This document shows positions 58,000-64,000 of a DNA stretch of 64,000 nucleotides, piece by piece. Where the stretch lies: assembly GCA_024220505.1 (NCBI GenBank), contig JAKZZE010000001.1, positions 620,001 to 684,000 on the forward strand, given 5' to 3'. Each line of letters opens with the position of its first letter. Position 1 is the first letter of the stretch. The notes under the pieces are model-generated. The model searched no databases, was not told where the DNA came from, and worked only from the letters and a program-made list of their open reading frames with translations. The position numbers and the translations under genes were made by a program. The stretch is from Rhizopus arrhizus (Eukaryota > Mucoromycota > Mucoromycetes > Mucorales > Rhizopodaceae).

Positions 58000-60456
58000 T
58001 TATTGAGGGATGTTCAAGATTAAGAGTAACAGCAAAAGATCCAGCTGGATAAGGAAGACAAACTGGATACTGGCATTACAGAGGTCTGTCTTATGATTAT
58101 AAATGTAGACTATCAAGTTTGGATCAGACACCCACAAATCTTCTTGGAAAGATATTTGAAAAAAGTGGTTAGTTTGAGATAATTAAAGTTTGAAAGCTGT
58201 ACACTGTTCTTCCCGTTCTTAAGTATAAAGTTATTAGCGAAGCTTATAATCTTCCTGTTGTAGTGGATCCTCACAAAAGCCATTTAAATTTAAAACATAG
58301 GTGTAAGTAGTTAAAAATCAAAAACAAAGTGCTTCATTCAATAAACAAACCAATAATAATAACTATACTTTTCTTTAAATTAGAAGTAAATATTCCATTG
58401 TTATATTTGATTCAGAACTTAAAGAGCTAAACATTAAAGATGTAAGCCTTAATCTTGCCCAAAGAAATCAATTCTTTAAAGTAATATTCCTCAGAAAAAG
58501 AAAAGTTAATAAATTTTATAATAAATTGAACTTAATTTTAATACTGAAGAAGACAAATGGAATCATTAAAAAAGAATTTTTGGTTCTCGATAAAAAAAAT
58601 TAAAACACTAGCTTGATGTATAAAAACCTCGGTGTGATCAGAATAGAAATTACCAATGTTGCCCATGAAAAAGATGAAAAGCTAAAGTTTTTGATGATGC
58701 AATAATTAAAGAAGTATGGAAGTAAATGGAAACATCATTCCATTATGTATTGATTGGCGTATGGCTTAATGGCAGAAAATATGCTACTCTTATCATAAAT
58801 AAACTAAAAAGGTATAAGCCTTTTACATGAATAAAGTATGGGCGGATCACACTCTTTTGTTTATAAAGCTCATCATAGGAATCTCTTCAGCTGGAAAAGG
58901 TATCTGGGAAGCAAATTCAAACTTAGTCAAAAATATAGAATGCACGCAAATTTAAGTAACTAAAAATCAATACATTGCTAATAAATTATCTAAATATAAC
59001 GATACTCTTCAAGAGAAATGAGACCTTTTCAAGAAGAAATTTACTCAAAATGTTTGCAGAAACAATTGAATGTGGGAGAATGAACATATCAAAGAGCTTC
59101 AAAACCGACGAAGTATTTTTTTGATGATACTCTGATAATTCAATTCACTTAAATATATTGCTTCCTGAGATTGAGAATAAACTTGTTAAGCTGCAAACTA
59201 AAATAATCAAAATATCCAAAATAGACATTCTCAGAGCAGGTAAACGTTAGATGGAGAACAATCAAAAATCAGCCAGGTAGCTCAAGTGAAATATAACCAA
59301 AACTGTACATCCAGAAGCTGTTATGTAATGCTTAGATATTAAAGCGAAACTACATGTGGCCTCCAATTTCTATTCCAAACTGCACTCTGCAAAGCCTATT
59401 GATCATAATGGCCCCAGATCAGCTCTAAACATGATTAACAGTTAGGTGCCGTTAAATAACGTTAAATATATAGTCAGCAGTGTTTCATTTGATGGCAATT
59501 TAAATGGATCGAGAAGGACTTCTCATAAAAATAAACCAGACATAGGTGAATTTGCATATGAAATATTGAATTTGATTATCAATTATGCTAGTTGAAAGCT
59601 TCTAGTGTTAGATGTTTATAATGACCCTAACAAAAGATGCTTTTCCAATTTCATAACAGCAAACTTACTTGGACCTCTTACCAAAAAGTGGAGACCTTGC
59701 AAGCCTCAGCAATTGGCGCCTGGTTTCATTGATAAACACCAATTGCAAAGTCTATGATAATCATAAATAGAATGACTATGGTTACCTCGTCAAAACAAAT
59801 CAATTTTTTCCAAGAAGGGTCCATACACAATAAATTGATAGGACACCTTGGATTCAACTGTTGATTGATCATAAAAGATGCTTCTAAATCAAATTTAATA
59901 TAAGGAATTTTGAGAGTGATATTAGATGAAACCAAAGCCTACGATTGCATCCATCCTGAATACTTATGTAAAGCACTTAAAAGGTTTGCATTCCCAAATA
60001 AGTTTATCAAGTGCATCTGTGACTTTTTTTGAACGTATGTGGTGAAATGGGACCGTCTTGACTAGTCTGCACTGCAAATTCAGTAACATTTCCCTTATCA
60101 GGTTGATATATTCAGCAATCAAGAACCCAAAGAGCTGAAAGCGGATGATTTGACTCTTAATCTTTAGACTACATAAAGTAGCTTGGATTCTCAGTATGGT
60201 TCAACAATGATCAAAGAAATATATTTTATAAAGAAACTATGACCAAGCTCGAAGGCTCAGTAAACATTCATTTATAGTGCCAACTTTCTATTTGTGATAG
60301 GGAATACATTGCCAACACATTCATAATATCCAAGTTGTGGCACCATCTGCGTACTACACGTCTCCTAAAAAGCTTTTTTAGGAAGTGTTTTTAGATATGT
60401 ATCAATGTATGGCTCATAATTTGTTTTCGAGGGTTATCAGAACAAATTAAGAACTA
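58000..60456 (+). mobile_element. Decayed non-LTR (LINE-type) retrotransposon, left part
   Basis: Reverse-transcriptase blocks appear in the correct order on the plus strand, in shifting frames. Near 58.9 kb a GKGIWEANSNLV piece resembles the junction after the endonuclease domain. LPKSGDLASLSNWRLVSLIN lies at about 59674-59735. VILDETKAYDCIHPEYLCKA lies at 59916-59975 and continues LKRFAFPNKFIKCICDFF. A KADDLTL block (catalytic [FY]xDD-type) lies near 60138-60158. FIISKLWHHLRTTRLLKSFF is near 60.33 kb. Many stops and frameshifts show it is inactive. The 5' boundary is a guess. The element is split at 60456 by the inserted DNA transposon and continues after 63110. Confidence 0.75.
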
Positions 60457-60488
60457 ACGTGCCACCAAGCTTAAACCTGAAAAATTTT
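60457..60488 (+). repeat. Left terminal inverted repeat
   Basis: 32 bp, exactly the reverse complement of 63077-63108. The flanking TA is at 60455-60456. After the shared 32 bp the two ends diverge. Confidence 0.93.
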
Positions 60489-60664
60489 AATTTTGTTTCA
60501 ATTTTTTTTTTTTTTGACATCGTGGACATGAGGTGTATTTTTTTTTTTTTTTTGGACATCTCATGACATTTAGTGTAGACATTGCTTATTTCCTGAAATT
60601 AGAGGGACTTAATGACGTTTTTTTCTTAGAAAAAAAGCCTAGTTTTAATGATATTTATTGTTAA

Positions 60665-62778
60665 CTATACCAAACCTGAAGGCACTCTGACTTTTCTGTG
60701 AGACAAATACTTTTTCTCGACAAACTTTTTCACCTCTTGAACAACTTCTCTGACATCAGTACATCGATTATAAGCTTCAATAAAGTCCATTGATCTCCTA
60801 AAATACCTACGTATATGTGTTAAATCGCCGGCTTTATCCAAAAATAAATCGATATTTTCCTCAAGAGACTTAAAGGAGTAATCGCATTTCAAGCGAGCTT
60901 CTCTTTTTGCTGCACCCCAGTACATTTCGATCCAATTACATTCGCAATGGTATTTAGGATACAGCTCAAAAACGTGTCCAGAGTTTATGATCACCTCCTC
61001 CAAAGCAGACTTTTGATTTTTAAAATCAGGGCAATTCTCTAAAAAATGGAGAGCGCAGCAAATTGGATTAACTCTATCTGGAGCCCCACAATGTAACTTC
61101 CATTTCTTGCCTTCCAGATCATGTCCAATCCATAGACTTCTTTCCTCCAAAATTTTTCTTATTCCCTTGAAATAACGTACTTTTTTTGTTTTCAAGTTTC
61201 CCTTCTTATCCCTTTTCTTGATCTCTTTTTCATAGTAGAAGGACTGGACTTCCTCCATACCTGTGGATCTTGAGATATATACAGTATCTCGGAACTGGAA
61301 TTTCTCACTCAATGGCCAAGGCTTTTCATTGAGAGTCATTCGGCTGGCGACCAAAGCATCATCAGCAAAAGCACCATGATTGGAGCTGTTATCAAAGAGA
61401 AAAACAGCTACACAATTGGGGTGAAGTGCTTCGAAAAGGCCGATTGCATCTTCTTTTAACTGCTCAACCATGTGTTTTGAAGTCCACCATCCATCTCTTG
61501 CAGTACCTGCCTTGAACAGCTTTCTTGAAGACCACTTTTGAATCTTCATTGTTCCATGGCAAGGGCATTGAAACTCACTCACCATGATAGATAGCCCAGG
61601 ACCCTTTTTTCTGATGTAATTTTCTCCATCAGCTAACCACATATCGTTCTTACCATCATTTGCATAGAAAGTACTTTCATCGTGCGTAACGAACACGCAC
61701 TTTCTCTCGCCTTCTGGTAATGCATTTGGCTCCAATACATCTTCCTCAGTTTCTCCAGAGTAAAAATCCATTTTTTCCATATATTCGAGCATCCTCTTCG
61801 ACCAAACGCTTCTATACTCGACCACATCTTCGCGTTCGTGACCATCGAAGTAAATGGTTTTTTTTTGTTCTTTCTATAGACATAACCCCATTCATGGAGA
61901 TAGTTACTGAGCGTGCTTTCAGGAACAGGTTGCATTATTACGCCCAATTTGGATGGGATAACTACTTCATCAATGAATTTTTTAATAGTAACCAAGGAAC
62001 GTTCAGCAGGCTTCATTCTACGTATTTCTTCGAGAACCATTTCCTTGATATCGGCATCATTAAGAAAAGACTTTCTTTTTGAATGAACACCTTGTCGATG
62101 TCTCGATAACACCCCTTAACTCAAATATTCTTTAGCCCATTTTACGATAGTCATGGCACGATACGCAACGTTGTTATCTGCCCAATGAATTCTAGCTGCC
62201 TCACGAGAAGCCAAAGTAATAGGAATACCCTCAATTCTCTTAATAAAGTAAGTATAAATCGAAGAGTATTGCATAAAACTGTATCTCTCGATCGTGTTTT
62301 CTTTATCCTTCGAGTTCATCACAGGTTTCACATACATTTGAAGTTTTGGAAGTATTTCTTGGATTCTCAAAAGTTGTATTTCATTCTTTGACAATATGGG
62401 AGAACTGGCTTCTACAACAGGGGCAATAGATACAAATCCAAAACTCTCGAGTTTGCCCTTATCATTAACAGATTTAGCTTCTTTTTCTCGTCTCCAGCGT
62501 GTTGACCTAGAGGTTTTCGAATAAGACAAAGGTCTGTTTCGCTTTACATTATTATCAAGCAAAACATTGTTGATTGACATGCTGATTGTAGGATCAGCAT
62601 TACGCATTTCAGTTATGTTGCTTAATTCTATAAGCTCAGAATCGCTCATGTCCCAGTCTTGATCATTTAAATGAGGGACAAATTGGTTCGTCTCATTTCT
62701 ATGTTTTTTAAGATAAGCTCGTTTTCTAGCGTTAAGTGGAGGCATAGTTTTAGAGTATGAATAAGGGAGAAGAGGCAC
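60665..62778 (-). pseudogene. DDE transposase of the inserted element (one stop, one frameshift)
   Basis: The N-terminal 220 residues (62778-62116) are open to a TAA at 62118-62116. Reading continues in the same frame (SRHRQGVHSKRKSFLNDADI, then STLSNYLHEWGYVYRKNKK) up to a nine-T tract (61858-61866, A9 on the coding strand). There the frame must shift to enter the C-terminal part. From 61825 to 60665 the catalytic domain is complete over 386 codons: FVTHDESTFYAND (first Asp), FLFDNSSNHGAFADDALVAS (second Asp) and YHCECNWIEMYWGAAKREAR (third acidic residue in NWIE). A related DDE-endonuclease family is widespread in basidiomycetes. The two lesions make this copy inactive, but they look recent. 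Introns were considered but no splice sites fit. Confidence 0.85.
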
Positions 62779-63076
62779 CCATGTTATAGTACGAGCTCTC
62801 TCATATTGATTACGTAATATGTGGCTGTTATGTTTATCTGTCCTCTACCATACGGTATTAAAAAAATTTGTTTCAATATATGTCTTCCCTAAGGACTACC
62901 AGCTAAAATTTTGAAATACCGCATGTTTTCAAATGATATAAAAAGAAAATATTATTAATAAAATTAACAATCTAATCCATAAGAAATGTTCAGAAAGGTT
63001 TATATAATAATTGTTATGGCTTTGTTTTATTGTTGGATTATTTGTGGAAAAGTTTATAGCATTTGAAAATTGTCAA

Positions 63077-63108
63077 AAAATTTTTCAGGTTTAAGCTTGG
63101 TGGCACGT
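63077..63108 (-). repeat. Right terminal inverted repeat
   Basis: 32 bp, exactly the reverse complement of 60457-60488. The flanking TA is at 63109-63110. Confidence 0.93.
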
Positions 63109-63593
63109 TACCAAAAAAAAAAAAAACAAACAAACAAAGGCATTACTTCATTACTGAACATAAAAGCCCGGTAAAAAGATTTCTAGCTTCGATATTTTAA
63201 TTAGCTATTATCAAATTTTCGTGAAAGGGTACCAGACTACATGTATAGGATGCTGACATTTACTTTGTAGTCTTCATTTGATGTTATTTTCACACATCAT
63301 CCCTAGGTATTTAAGCATCCCAGATCCTATGGTAACCTGAATGGTCTCCATTTACTAACCCCGATCTTTAGTGCTCTAGACTCCTACTCTCGTTCAACTG
63401 CTGAAAGAGATATAGCAGTATCATCATAAACCTGTTTAATTATTCTCTTCAAAAATATATGCGAAGACCCACAAGAAGAATTCAAGTTTAGCAAGTTCCT
63501 TCAAGTACAAAAAGTAATCATCTCTGAACAAGATTCATTTTCAAATCGTATCCAATCCAGAAACAGACTACATTGTAGCTCTCCAAATATATT

Positions 63594-63626
<33 letters not shown>

Positions 63627-64000
63627 AAGTTACTATTTTCAATGAAAATCTAATCTTCAAGCCGATTTTTACATCTTTATTATCATCTGAACGCAATGAG
63701 CTTATTTTTGGAAACGGAGATTATCTAACTGAATCGGGAATCAACGTTTGACTCTTCATTGAACAAATGAACTACGATGGCATTAATATAAGAACAGTAA
63801 AGAATAGTCAGTTAAAAACAATGTTCATCTTTGACACAAATTCACAAAGCACAAACATAAACAACAATGACTGGAAAGCTTTTATTAATAGACCTATGCT
63901 TCATACTTCCACAAATATATAGTGTATACTTCATCATAAAGCTTCCATCCGATCCAATTTGCACAAAAGAATTTCAACCTATGTAGAAAATGAATACTGT
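63109..64000 (+). mobile_element. Decayed LINE-type retrotransposon, right part (runs off the window)
   Basis: After the DNA transposon the sequence again shows broken plus-strand pieces consistent with the C-terminal tail of a LINE protein, such as NNDWKAFINRPMLHTSTNI near 63.87 kb, a W..F...L-type motif. An A run of 29 at 63596-63624 interrupts it. It reaches the window edge, so the 3' end is unknown. The assignment rests mainly on continuity with the left part. Confidence 0.5.

Larger units (their letters stand above)
60457..63108 (-). mobile_element. 2.65-kb DNA transposon with 32-bp inverted repeats and TA duplication
   Basis: The left end begins ACGTGCCACCAAGCTTAAAC at 60457. The right end, read on the other strand from 63108, begins with the same bases, and the match is perfect for 32 bp. 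A TA dinucleotide flanks each end (60455-60456 and 63109-63110), as expected for insertion by IS630/Tc1-type transposases. Inside is one transposase gene on the minus strand. The element sits within the LINE-type retrotransposon, so it is the younger insertion. Confidence 0.93.

Noticed and set aside
1..64000. tRNA, rRNA or CRISPR loci
   Set aside because: No cloverleaf with a TTCGA-type box, no rRNA core and no repeat-spacer array was recognised by eye; a tRNAscan run would be decisive.

Overview
The window looks like nuclear DNA of an early-diverging filamentous fungus, most likely Mucoromycota and probably Mucorales. The evidence is strong A+T bias, many short GT-AG introns (about 50-80 nt) with TAAC-like branch points, eukaryotic single-copy genes (TAF1, RFC1, eIF3h, GPI18, PKA), and transposase and orphan families that I associate with mucoralean genomes. 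Most proteins are split over many exons, so they were assembled by eye from exon fragments. Splice sites are inferred and have not been tested against RNA.

Layout. 0.35-0.94 kb: a small stefin/cystatin-like inhibitor (-). 1.66-2.94: eIF3 subunit h (+). 3.14-3.60: a C2H2 zinc-finger protein (+). 4.26-8.07: TAF1 (-). 8.42-10.45: a 12-TM MFS exporter (-). 12.06-13.40: a PKA-type AGC kinase (-). 14.5-18.8: a transposon graveyard holding one copy of an 805-bp duplicated segment, an N-terminal transposase fragment and a decayed DDE transposase. 19.2-20.6: a CCR4/NGL-like nuclease (+). 20.7-21.7: unresolved gene-like remains. 21.8-22.9: glucosamine-6-phosphate deaminase (-). 24.8-26.6: indoleamine 2,3-dioxygenase (-). 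29.0-30.5: an intronless SET/MYND protein (-). 32.5-33.5: serine racemase/threonine dehydratase (-). 33.6-35.0: GPI18/PIG-V mannosyltransferase (-). 35.3-39.2: a class C (GABA-B-like) GPCR that ends in what looks like a PH domain (-). 40.6-43.0: remnants, including the second copy of the 805-bp segment and a Tc1-like fossil. 43.3-45.4: an ankyrin-DysF-FYVE protein (-). 46.1-46.7: a PRKRIP1 homologue (-). 48.2-51.5: RFC1 (+). 54.3-56.5: a family-specific gene with a PD-(D/E)XK-like motif (-). 58.0-64.0: a decayed LINE-type retrotransposon, into which a 2.65-kb DNA transposon with perfect 32-bp inverted repeats and a TA target duplication has inserted.

The cellular genes form no pathway cluster. 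They are ordinary dispersed eukaryotic genes for transcription, translation, replication, splicing, GPI anchors, amino-acid and amino-sugar metabolism, and signalling, and spacing is sometimes very tight (81 bp between GPI18 and the racemase). The most unusual items are the class C receptor joined to a PH domain, the nested transposon pair, the 805-bp duplication whose edge cuts a transposase, introns made mostly of one homopolymer, and the interrupted PD-(D/E)XK-like gene. I saw no tRNA, rRNA, CRISPR array or centromere/telomere repeat.
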